The notes under the pieces were generated by a model that saw nothing but the letters and a program-made list of their open reading frames with translations, was not told the origin of the DNA and made no database searches. A DNA stretch of 38,897 bases from Nocardia asiatica NBRC 100129 (GTDB lineage: Bacteria > Actinomycetota > Actinomycetes > Mycobacteriales > Mycobacteriaceae), in NCBI RefSeq assembly GCF_000308415.1, contig NZ_BAFS01000125.1:1-38897 (forward strand), given 5' to 3'. Shown piece after piece: positions 16,015 through 23,197 of this stretch (its first letter is position 1; every line of letters starts with the position of its first letter). The translations under genes were made by a program, and so were the position numbers.

Positions 16015-17391
16015 TCAGCCACGGCCCTCGGCCGCGGCGACGAGCTGTGAGGTCGAGTAACCGGGAACCATGGGGACCAGCGCGATCTCGCCGCCGTAAC
16101 CGCGAACGACCTCGGCCTCGGGCAGGTGCGCGCCGGAGTAGTCGCCACCCTTCACCCACACATCGGGGCGTAGACGGTCCAGTAGCGCGCTCGGTGTGGA
16201 TTCGTCGAACTCGACGACGGCGTCCACCGAGGCGAGTGCGGTGAGCAACCGGGCGCGGTCCTCGGCGGTGACGATCGGACGGCGCGGCCCTTTCAGCCGC
16301 CGCACCGACGCATCGGAGTTGAGGCAGACCACCAACGCGTCGCCCATGGCGCGGGCCTGGCGCAACAGGGCCACATGACCGGGGTGCAGCAGATCGAAAC
16401 AGCCGCCGGTGGCGATCAGTCTGCCGCCGCGCGCCTTGATCCCGGCCGCCACCTCGAACGCCGATCGGCCCTCCGGCGCGACCTGCGCGGCGGCGGCGCT
16501 GTCGCAGGTGGACAGCGTGGCCGCGCCGCCCGCCGCGACGAACCTGGCCGCCGCGTCCACCGCGTGGGACACGGCGTCGGCCACCGTGCAGCCGTCGAAA
16601 AGCGCGGCGGTCGCGGCCGACGCGAAGCGGTCGCCCGCGCCGCACGTGTCGGAACGGACGTGTCCGGCGATCCGTACTTCGGCGGGCACGGGCACCCTGG
16701 TGAGCCGTTTCCCATTGGCGAGCACCGCCCCGCCCGGCCCGGTGGTGACCGCGACGGAATCCGCGGCCCACTCGTCACGAAGCACTTTCGCCAACTCGTC
16801 GGGTTCCACGTATCCCGGTGCGAACTGTCGCGCCTCTTTCAGGTTGGGCGAGACCAGCGACACACCCGGCGTGGGCGCCGGGCCGCGCGGGTGTGGATCC
16901 CACACCACCGGAACGGAGCGGGCCAGCTCGGTCAGCAGGCACCGGAGCTGCGGATGGGCGGCGACGCCCCGGCCGTAGTCCGCCACCAGGATCGCGCCGG
17001 CCGCCCGCAGTGTCTCGGTGACCGAAGCGCTCACCGAACCGCCGTCCGCCGTGCCGTCGCCGGTGTCCAGCCGCAGCAACGACTGCCCGGCGGCGCGGAT
17101 GCGGGTCTTGCGTACCGTCTCGCCGCGCAGCAGCATCGGAACGACCTGCACGTCCCGGTCGAGCAAACGGGCTAGGGTGCGGCCGTCCCGATCGTCGGCG
17201 GTCGCCGTGACGAGCGAGACCTCGGCGACCGACCTGGCGGCCAGCGCGGCGGCCAGACCGGCGCCGCCCGGGCGCACCCACTGGCGCCGCACGTCCACCA
17301 CGGGCACGGGCGCTTCGGGCGACAACCGGTCGGCGGCGCCCTCGATGTCGACGTCGAGGATGGTGTCGCCGACCACGACCAGCGGCTTCAC
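16015..17391 (-). CDS. hldE: Bifunctional heptose-7-phosphate kinase / heptose-1-phosphate nucleotidyltransferase
   Basis: A 458-residue fusion matching HldE/RfaE (about 477 in E. coli). Residues 1-300 are a PfkB ribokinase-like domain: GDTILDV, DRLSPEAPVPV, and DTCGAGDRF with the catalytic base D254. Residues 325-458 are the cytidylyltransferase-like domain: GGCFDLLHPGHV (HPGH at 336-339), LNSDASVRRLKGP, VKGGDY and a final GYSTSQLV. It phosphorylates heptose 7-phosphate at O-1 and later activates heptose 1-phosphate with a nucleotide, ADP in Gram-negatives. The kinase glycine motif RPGGAGLAAAL departs slightly from the usual RPGGAANVA. GTG 17391 overlaps the gmhA stop (GTGA). Confidence 0.93.
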   Translation of the reverse strand: MKPLVVVGDTILDVDIEGAADRLSPEAPVPVVDVRRQWVRPGGAGLAAALAARSVAEVSLVTATADDRDGRTLARLLDRDVQVVPMLLRGETVRKTRIRAAGQSLLRLDTGDGTADGGSVSASVTETLRAAGAILVADYGRGVAAHPQLRCLLTELARSVPVVWDPHPRGPAPTPGVSLVSPNLKEARQFAPGYVEPDELAKVLRDEWAADSVAVTTGPGGAVLANGKRLTRVPVPAEVRIAGHVRSDTCGAGDRFASAATAALFDGCTVADAVSHAVDAAARFVAAGGAATLSTCDSAAAAQVAPEGRSAFEVAAGIKARGGRLIATGGCFDLLHPGHVALLRQARAMGDALVVCLNSDASVRRLKGPRRPIVTAEDRARLLTALASVDAVVEFDESTPSALLDRLRPDVWVKGGDYSGAHLPEAEVVRGYGGEIALVPMVPGYSTSQLVAAAEGRG

Positions 17392-17951
17392 GTGGGCACT
17401 CCCAGCGCGTCGTCGAGCGCCGCGCACAGGGCGTGCACCAGGACCAGATGCACTTCTTGCACGGTGGCGGTGCTGGGCGCGTCCACGGACACCGCCTCGT
17501 CGCACAGCGCCGCGAGCGGATTCGGCGCGGGCCCGGTCATAGCCCACGTGGTGACGCCGATGTCGTGCGCCGCCTTCGCGGCGGCCACGACGTTCGGGCT
17601 GGTGCCACTGGTGGACAGCAGGACCAGGACATCGCCGGGCCTGCCGTGCGCGCGGACCTGACGCGCGAACAGCTCGATCTCGCCGTAGTCGTTCACGATC
17701 GCGGTGCTCGCCGAAGTGTCGGCGTGCAGGGCGATCGCCGAGAGCGGGCGGCGCTCGTGGCGGAAGCGGCCGACCAGTTCCCCGGTCAGGTGCTGGGCTT
17801 CGGCTGCGCTGCCGCCGTTGCCGCAGGCGAGCAATCTGCCGCCGTTGTCCAGCACCACCGCCAGTTCCCGCCCCCATCTGCGGATGCTCGGTGCGAAGCG
17901 ACTGGTGCGCTCCAGTGCCGTGCGCAAAGCCGCGAAATGTTCCTCGATCAC
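17388..17951 (-). CDS. gmhA: Sedoheptulose 7-phosphate isomerase
   Basis: A 187-residue SIS-domain enzyme with the full GmhA signature: GNGGSAAEAQHLTGE (45-58; E51 catalytic, H54 and E58 near the metal), SAIALHADTSASTAIVNDYG, LLSTSGTSPNV (sugar-phosphate loop), and TVQEVHLVLVHALC with H173. It converts sedoheptulose 7-phosphate from the pentose phosphate pathway to D-glycero-D-manno-heptose 7-phosphate, the first committed step. GTG 17951 has a strong AGGAGGT site; the start overlaps the preceding GT9 stop by 4 nt, and its own stop overlaps the hldE start by 4 nt. Confidence 0.93.
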   Translation of the reverse strand: MIEEHFAALRTALERTSRFAPSIRRWGRELAVVLDNGGRLLACGNGGSAAEAQHLTGELVGRFRHERRPLSAIALHADTSASTAIVNDYGEIELFARQVRAHGRPGDVLVLLSTSGTSPNVVAAAKAAHDIGVTTWAMTGPAPNPLAALCDEAVSVDAPSTATVQEVHLVLVHALCAALDDALGVPT

Positions 17952-18991
17952 CGCACACCTCCTGTCCACAGCCGCTCCCGCCGGCCTGCGCCGAGTTCTT
18001 CCGCCACCATGACGACCTGTTCCGGGGTGATCGAGTCGAGGCACGGGTGGCCCACGACCGGGCACTCGCGGGCCCTGCTGCCCCGGCACGGCGCCCTCTG
18101 GTCACCGAGCATGGCCACCGGCACGCCGTAGGGCGCCCAGCGCTCGGCGGGCACGACCGGCGCGAACAGGGAGACCACGGGTGTCCCCACGGCCGCGGCG
18201 AGATGCGCCGGGCCGGTGTTGGGCGCCACCACCACGCTCGCGCCGCGGAGTACGGCGGCGAGTTCGGCCAGCGTGGTGGCTCCGCCGAGGTCGAGGGCGT
18301 GGCTGCCCGCGACAGCGTCGGTGAGTGCGCGGTCGTCGGGGGCGCCGGTCACGATCACCCGGTGCCCGGCGCCGGTCAGTGCGGCGACGATGGCCGCCGA
18401 TCGGGACGAGGACGGCTGCCGCGCCGGTACCGACGCGGCGGGATGCACCACCACGTAGCCCGGTGCGCCGGCAAGGCCGCCCACGTCCGGCAACGGCTGC
18501 CGAAGGGCGAGTTTTCCGTCATCACCGGGGGGCAGCCGAAAACCGGCTGCCTCGGCGAGCGAAAGCGCGCGTTCCGCTTCGGGCCGATCGCCCTCGACGC
18601 GATGGCGCAGGTCGAGCAACGATCCGGGGTAGTCGTCGGAGATCGCGCCGATCCACGGAACACCGGCCATCCTGAGCAGCAGCGCCAGCGGTAGTGGCGA
18701 CTGGTGAAAGGACGTGAGGATCAGCGCGAGATCGACGTCCAGCGCGCGGATGCGGTCGACGAACGCGGTGACGTCCGCCGATGCGACCGGGGGCGGCTCG
18801 GGATCGATCCACGGCGCGCACCAGGACAGAACCTGTTGCACTCCGGGCAGGAGGTCACCGGCGCGACGGCCGCGCGGCCCGGTCAACAGCGTCACCGAAT
18901 CGGCGTGCGCCGCCACCGCGCGCACACACGGCCCGGCCAGCAGCACGTCGCCGAGACTGTCCATGCGCGCCACCAGCGCCCGGCCGGTCAC
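17948..18991 (-). CDS. Second GT9-family glycosyltransferase (heptosyltransferase-like)
   Basis: A 347-residue GT-B protein of family GT9. N-terminal LVARMDSLGDVLLAGPCVRA is the standard R-xxx-GD-xL signature; VVHPAASVPARQ marks the second domain, with the donor motif APNTGPAHLAAAVGTPVVSLF and PAERWAPYG. The C-terminal CRGSRARECPVVGHPCLDSI matches the Cys-rich WaaF-like ending. This copy keeps the canonical TGPAHLA, unlike the other GT9 here, so the two probably act on different acceptors or donors. GTG 18991 overlaps the stop of the GT2-GmhB gene (GTGA). Confidence 0.87.
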   Translation of the reverse strand: MTGRALVARMDSLGDVLLAGPCVRAVAAHADSVTLLTGPRGRRAGDLLPGVQQVLSWCAPWIDPEPPPVASADVTAFVDRIRALDVDLALILTSFHQSPLPLALLLRMAGVPWIGAISDDYPGSLLDLRHRVEGDRPEAERALSLAEAAGFRLPPGDDGKLALRQPLPDVGGLAGAPGYVVVHPAASVPARQPSSSRSAAIVAALTGAGHRVIVTGAPDDRALTDAVAGSHALDLGGATTLAELAAVLRGASVVVAPNTGPAHLAAAVGTPVVSLFAPVVPAERWAPYGVPVAMLGDQRAPCRGSRARECPVVGHPCLDSITPEQVVMVAEELGAGRRERLWTGGVR

Positions 18992-20490
18992 GGCACACCG
19001 GCCATCGCCAGTCGTACGGCTTCGGGCAGGTCTCGCGCCACGATCGCTTCGCGATGCGCGCGACGCACCTCTTCGGGGCGAGTCCTGGCCGTCGGCACCA
19101 GAATCGCGCGGGCGCCCGCCGACATCGCCGCGCTGACATCGGCGCCGGTGTCCCCGATGAGCACGCACCTTCCGACGTCGACGCCGAGTTCCGCCGCGGC
19201 CCGTCGAACCAGGCCGGGCTGCGGTTTGCGGCACGGGCAGCCGTCGCTTTCGCCGTGCACGCACACCTGCCATGTCGCGAACGGTCCGAGCAGTTCCTCG
19301 ACCCGGGAGTTCACCGCGGCCAGCTGTCGCGGGCTGATCAAGCCACGCGCGACGCCGGACTGGTTGCTCACGACGCCGAGTTGGATGCCCGCCTCGCGCA
19401 CCCGCCGCAGCGCGTCGACGGCTCCCGGCACCGGCTGCACCCGGGTGGGATCGGTGAGGTAGGGCACATCGATGATGAGGGTGTCGTCCCGGTCGAACAG
19501 CAGCGCCAGCGGCGACGCGTGGGTCGCTTCGCGGTGGCGCCACTCACCGCGCAGCCGGTGCCAGCACGCGGCGGGCGGAATCAGCGCACTGCTCAGTGCC
19601 ATTCGGCCGATCTCGGCGGGCGTGCGGGGCCCGGGCAGGATTCGGCGCGTGGCGAATTCGCCGGTCAGCGCCGTCCACAGCGCTGCGAACGCGAGGGCGG
19701 AACGTTTCCGGCCCGCGACGCCGAGCGCCACCGCCGCCGCACCCGCGGTCGTGGTGAGGGCGTGGCGGGGGAGCAGCCCGGTGTCTTCGCCGATGCGCTG
19801 CCGCCACCGAGCGCCGTACTTTCGCCGCAGCAACGCGTTGTCGGCGTTCCCGCGTTGCGCTCGCACACTGGCCAAGGGCCCCGACCCGCCGCGCAGCGGG
19901 TGGCGGGTCAGCCGCCGGCCCGGCGCGATGACGTAACCCGCGAGACAGACGCGAAGCGCCAGGTCGGCGTCTTCGCGGAAGGCCCTGGGGAACCGTTCGT
20001 CGAAGCCGCCGACCGCGACCAGCGCGCAGCGGCGATAGGCCATGTCCGCGGTGATCCACCGCGCGGTGGCCAGGCGGGCGGTCGCGCGTTCCTCGTCGGT
20101 CGGCCTGCGGTGCCTCGGCAGCGGCACCTCGATCCGGGCGGTGGAGGCCGCCGTTGTCTCGTCGAGACCGTGCAGGTCGCCGGCCAGGCGGGCAGGCCAA
20201 TCCGGCGCGGTGAGCACATCGTCGTCCAGGAAGGCGATCCACGCGCCCGTGGCGTGCTGCCAGCCCACGTTTCTCGCCGCGGCGGGTCCGCGGCCGCCCG
20301 AGCGGACGACCCGCACCGGCGGCACGGTATCGCGCAGCGGCAGCGGCCCGCCGGCAGGCCGATCATCGACCACGATGATCTCTCGTGGCTTCGGACCCAC
20401 CGCGTTGTCGAGCGTCTCGAGCAGCGATCGAAGGCTTTCCCGGCCCATGGTCGGAATGACGATGCTGTAGTCCACTCGATGGTCGTTCAT
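18988..20490 (-). CDS. GT2 glycosyltransferase fused to a GmhB heptose-bisphosphate phosphatase
   Basis: A 500-residue two-domain protein. Residues 1-310 are a GT-A family 2 glycosyltransferase: YSIVIPTMGRESL, VVDD (41-43), the DDD metal motif at 89-91 and the acceptor-site FREDADLAL. Residues 327-500 are a HAD phosphatase of the GmhB type: LLFDRDDTL (D333 nucleophile, D335), VSNQSGVARG (374-383), a zinc site C-x-H (410/412) plus C-x-C (418/420) followed by RKPQPG, and GDTGADV (447-453). GmhB removes the 7-phosphate of heptose 1,7-bisphosphate, the step between the two HldE activities. ATG 20490 overlaps the carbamoyltransferase stop by 4 nt. The fusion is unusual; it supplies the missing third heptose-pathway activity. 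Confidence 0.9.
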   Translation of the reverse strand: MNDHRVDYSIVIPTMGRESLRSLLETLDNAVGPKPREIIVVDDRPAGGPLPLRDTVPPVRVVRSGGRGPAAARNVGWQHATGAWIAFLDDDVLTAPDWPARLAGDLHGLDETTAASTARIEVPLPRHRRPTDEERATARLATARWITADMAYRRCALVAVGGFDERFPRAFREDADLALRVCLAGYVIAPGRRLTRHPLRGGSGPLASVRAQRGNADNALLRRKYGARWRQRIGEDTGLLPRHALTTTAGAAAVALGVAGRKRSALAFAALWTALTGEFATRRILPGPRTPAEIGRMALSSALIPPAACWHRLRGEWRHREATHASPLALLFDRDDTLIIDVPYLTDPTRVQPVPGAVDALRRVREAGIQLGVVSNQSGVARGLISPRQLAAVNSRVEELLGPFATWQVCVHGESDGCPCRKPQPGLVRRAAAELGVDVGRCVLIGDTGADVSAAMSAGARAILVPTARTRPEEVRRAHREAIVARDLPEAVRLAMAGVP

Positions 20491-22109
20491 GAGCGGCGCA
20501 CCAGGAACGGGCCGAGGGCGAGCAGATCGATCGGGGCGGAACCGAAGCATTCGAGGGCGTCGCGGGGCGAATCGACCATCGGCCTGCCCGCGGTGTTCAG
20601 GCTCGTGTTGACCACCACGGGCAGGCCGGTGCGCCGGTCGAACTCCGCCAGCATCCTCGACAGAACCGGGTTGTCCGCGGGATCGACCGTCTGCACCCGC
20701 GCGGTGCCGTCCACATGCGTCACCGCGGGAATGCGGGCTCGCCATGCCGGGGTGACATCGTGGACGAACAGCATGTACGGGCTCGGCAACGGCCCGCGGG
20801 CGAAGATCTCCGGCGCCCGGTCGGCCAGCACCATCGGGGCGAGCGGCCGGAACTGTTCGCGCCCCTTCACGTCGTTGAGGCGTTCGAGATTCTCCGGCCG
20901 GCCGGGGTGCGCGAGCAGCGAGCGATGCCCGAGTGCGCGCGGGCCGAATTCCGCCCGGCCCTGGAACCAGGCCACCACCCGGTCCTGCGCGAGGGCTTGC
21001 GCCACGTCGGCCGCGACGTCCTCGGACTTCGTGTACCCGACCTTCGCCGTGCGCAGCACATCTTCCAGTTCCGCGTCGGTCCACTCGCGGCCGAGATCGG
21101 CCCCGCGCATCGGGGCGGCGCGCTCTCCGAACTCGGCCGCCAATTGCAGCGCGGCACCCAGCGCGGTGCCCGCGTCACCCGCGGCCGGCTGCACCCAGAT
21201 CTGCTCGTAGGGGCCTTCGGCGTGCAGTCGGCTGTTGGCCACGCAGTTCAGCGCTGTGCCACCGGCCAGCGTGAGGGTCCGCTGCCCGGTCTGACGATGC
21301 AGCCAGGAGGTCAGCTCCAGCAGCACGTCCTCGAGTCGTCGCTGGACACTCGCGGCGAGATCGGCATGATCCCGGCCGATCTCACCACCGGTCACGGCGG
21401 GAGCGAAGCTCGCCCATTCCACGGGCTCGGTGCGAAAACCACCGTCACCGGTGGAATACACCAGTTCCCGGAACCGGTCGAGGAATCGGGGCGTGCCGTA
21501 GGAGGCCAGCGCCATCACCTTGTATTCGTCACTCGACCTGGTGAATCCGAGGTGTGCGGTGAGGTCTTCGTACAGCAGTCCCAGCGAGTGCGGCAGCCGC
21601 TGCGAGGCCAACTCCACGAACTTGCCGTCGCGGTATTCTCCGGCGAGATAGGACTGGCTCTCGCCGCGCCCATCGGCCACCAGGACCGCGCAGTCGCCCG
21701 AGGGGGCCGCGAGCGCCGCGGACGCGGCATGCGCCAGGTGGTGTCGCACGAAGCGCACGATCGCGGGATCGAGGCCGGGCAACGCGGCCGCGAGGAACGC
21801 GGGCGCTCGGGAAGCGTAGTCCGTCCGGGTCTGCTCGCTGCTTCGGTCGAGACCGCCGAGCGAATGGTCGACCAGTCCCGGGTCGTAGGAGTAGCCCACC
21901 GCGTCGAGCTGATCGGGACGCAATCCCGCTCGCTCCAGGCACCAGGCGGCCGCTTGCTCGGGCAGCTCCCACGCGGAGAACGGCACCGGTCGCTTACCGT
22001 GCTTGCGGCGCGTGAACCGCTCTTCTTCGGCGGCCGCGACGATTTCGCCGTCCACGATCAGGGCGGCGGCAGGGTCATGGAAAACCGCGTTGATACCGAG
22101 AATGCGCAC
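20487..22109 (-). CDS. O-carbamoyltransferase (NodU/CmcH/TobZ family)
   Basis: A 540-residue enzyme of normal family length. The N-terminal Kae1-like domain starts with ILGINAVFHDPAAALI and carries the metal-binding HHLAH (123-127) and ADGRGE (D146); the C-terminal YrdC-like part includes AWFQGRAEFGPRALGHRS and VVNTSLNTAGRPMVDS. Relatives transfer the carbamoyl group from carbamoyl phosphate, via carbamoyl-AMP, to a hydroxyl of a sugar (NodU, TobZ) or cephem (CmcH). In this operon a sugar acceptor is likely. GTG 22109 is the start, with an AGAAAGG site. A 108-bp gap upstream is the largest within the operon. Confidence 0.9.
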   Translation of the reverse strand: MRILGINAVFHDPAAALIVDGEIVAAAEEERFTRRKHGKRPVPFSAWELPEQAAAWCLERAGLRPDQLDAVGYSYDPGLVDHSLGGLDRSSEQTRTDYASRAPAFLAAALPGLDPAIVRFVRHHLAHAASAALAAPSGDCAVLVADGRGESQSYLAGEYRDGKFVELASQRLPHSLGLLYEDLTAHLGFTRSSDEYKVMALASYGTPRFLDRFRELVYSTGDGGFRTEPVEWASFAPAVTGGEIGRDHADLAASVQRRLEDVLLELTSWLHRQTGQRTLTLAGGTALNCVANSRLHAEGPYEQIWVQPAAGDAGTALGAALQLAAEFGERAAPMRGADLGREWTDAELEDVLRTAKVGYTKSEDVAADVAQALAQDRVVAWFQGRAEFGPRALGHRSLLAHPGRPENLERLNDVKGREQFRPLAPMVLADRAPEIFARGPLPSPYMLFVHDVTPAWRARIPAVTHVDGTARVQTVDPADNPVLSRMLAEFDRRTGLPVVVNTSLNTAGRPMVDSPRDALECFGSAPIDLLALGPFLVRRS

Positions 22110-22156
22110 GGGCCCGCCTTTCTGTTCGAGCCGCGGGACCTGTCGGTCTGCCCGCT

Positions 22157-22166
22157 GACATATGTC
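22157..22166. promoter_or_regulatory. Palindrome in the largest intra-operon gap
   Basis: GACATATGTC is a perfect 10-bp palindrome within the 108-bp gap (22110-22217) between the decarboxylase-like gene and the carbamoyltransferase gene. On the minus strand it provides a -10-like ATATGT, so an internal promoter before the heptose block is possible but not strong. Confidence 0.3.
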
Positions 22167-22217
22167 TGGCGCTACCCGCTGAAGTCACCACTAAACCGAT
22201 TCGCGGCACGGCGCTGA

Positions 22218-23189
22218 TCAGCGCAAAGACTCCTCAGCCGACGCGGAAGCGCGTCCGGCGAACCAGTCGATGGTGCGGTGCAGCCCCTCCGCGCGGGTGA
22301 CCATCGGCCACCAGCCCAGCCGGCGCCGGGCCAGCGAGATGTCCGGGCAGCGCCGCTGCGGATCGTCGACCGGGCTCTCGACGTACGTCACCGGGGACCG
22401 GCTGCCGGTCATCGCCCGGATCTCCTCGGCCAGGCACCGCACGGAGACCTCGTGGGGGTTGCCGATGTTGACCGGTCCCGGGTGGTCGGTGGACGCCAGC
22501 GCGAGCAGGCCGCGCACCGTGTCCAGGACGTAACAGAGGGAGCGGGTCTGCTCGCCGGTCCCCGCGATGGTGAGAGGCTCGCCCGCCAGAGCTTGTGCGA
22601 TGAAAGTGGGCACCATCCGGCCGTCGTCGGTGCGCATCCCGGGACCGTAGGTGTTGAAAATGCGGACTATTCCGGCATTTACGCCTCGTTTCCGGCGATA
22701 CGCCATGGTCAGCGCCTCGGCATACCGTTTCGCTTCGTCGTAGACGCTGCGTGGACCCACCGGATTGACGTGCCCCCAATAGCCCTCGGGCTGGGGATGG
22801 ACCGCCGGGTCACCGTATACCTCGCTCGTCGACGCGAGCACGAAGCGAGCCCCGTTCCGCTCGGCCAGGCCGAGGGCGTTGTCGGTCCCGAGCGAACCCG
22901 CTCGCAGCGTCTCGATCGGCAGCCGGAGGTAGTCCGGCGGCGACGCGGCCGACGCGAGGTGGAAGACGACGTCGAAACCGCCCATCGCGGGCAACGGATC
23001 GGTGACGTCGTGCCGGCGGAGTTCGAACCCGGGCCGGTCCAGCAGCCGGGCGACATTGTCCGGTGCGGAGGTGGCGAAGTTGTCCAGCGCGACCACGGCT
23101 GTGCCCGCGTCCAGCAGCTGCTCGCACAGGTGCGATCCGACGAATCCGCAACCGCCGGTGACCAACGCGCGTTCTCGTGGTTCGGTCAC
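22218..23189 (-). CDS. UDP-glucuronate decarboxylase-like (UDP-xylose synthase) epimerase/dehydratase
   Basis: A 323-residue extended SDR. Cofactor motif GGCGFVG (12-18), TSEVYGDP (121-128) and YDEAK (Y150, K154). The segments HPQPEGYWGHVNPVGPRS, RIFNTYGPGM, GTGEQTRSLCYV and DDPQRRCPDI follow the UDP-xylose synthase pattern closely, including the characteristic YWGHVNP. The reaction would be NAD-dependent decarboxylation of UDP-glucuronate to UDP-xylose. This fits the UDP-glucose dehydrogenase at the operon end. A UDP-sugar 4-epimerase or dehydratase is the alternative. GTG 23189 is chosen, 8 bp after the GT4 stop. Confidence 0.82.
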   Translation of the reverse strand: MTEPRERALVTGGCGFVGSHLCEQLLDAGTAVVALDNFATSAPDNVARLLDRPGFELRRHDVTDPLPAMGGFDVVFHLASAASPPDYLRLPIETLRAGSLGTDNALGLAERNGARFVLASTSEVYGDPAVHPQPEGYWGHVNPVGPRSVYDEAKRYAEALTMAYRRKRGVNAGIVRIFNTYGPGMRTDDGRMVPTFIAQALAGEPLTIAGTGEQTRSLCYVLDTVRGLLALASTDHPGPVNIGNPHEVSVRCLAEEIRAMTGSRSPVTYVESPVDDPQRRCPDISLARRRLGWWPMVTRAEGLHRTIDWFAGRASASAEESLR

Positions 23190-23197
23190 GTCCTCAC

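Noticed and set aside
22218..23189. Reading this extended SDR as HldD (ADP-heptose 6-epimerase)
   Set aside because: The YWGHVNP, RIFNTYGP and DDPQRR segments match UDP-xylose synthase, not HldD; HldD typical features were not found.
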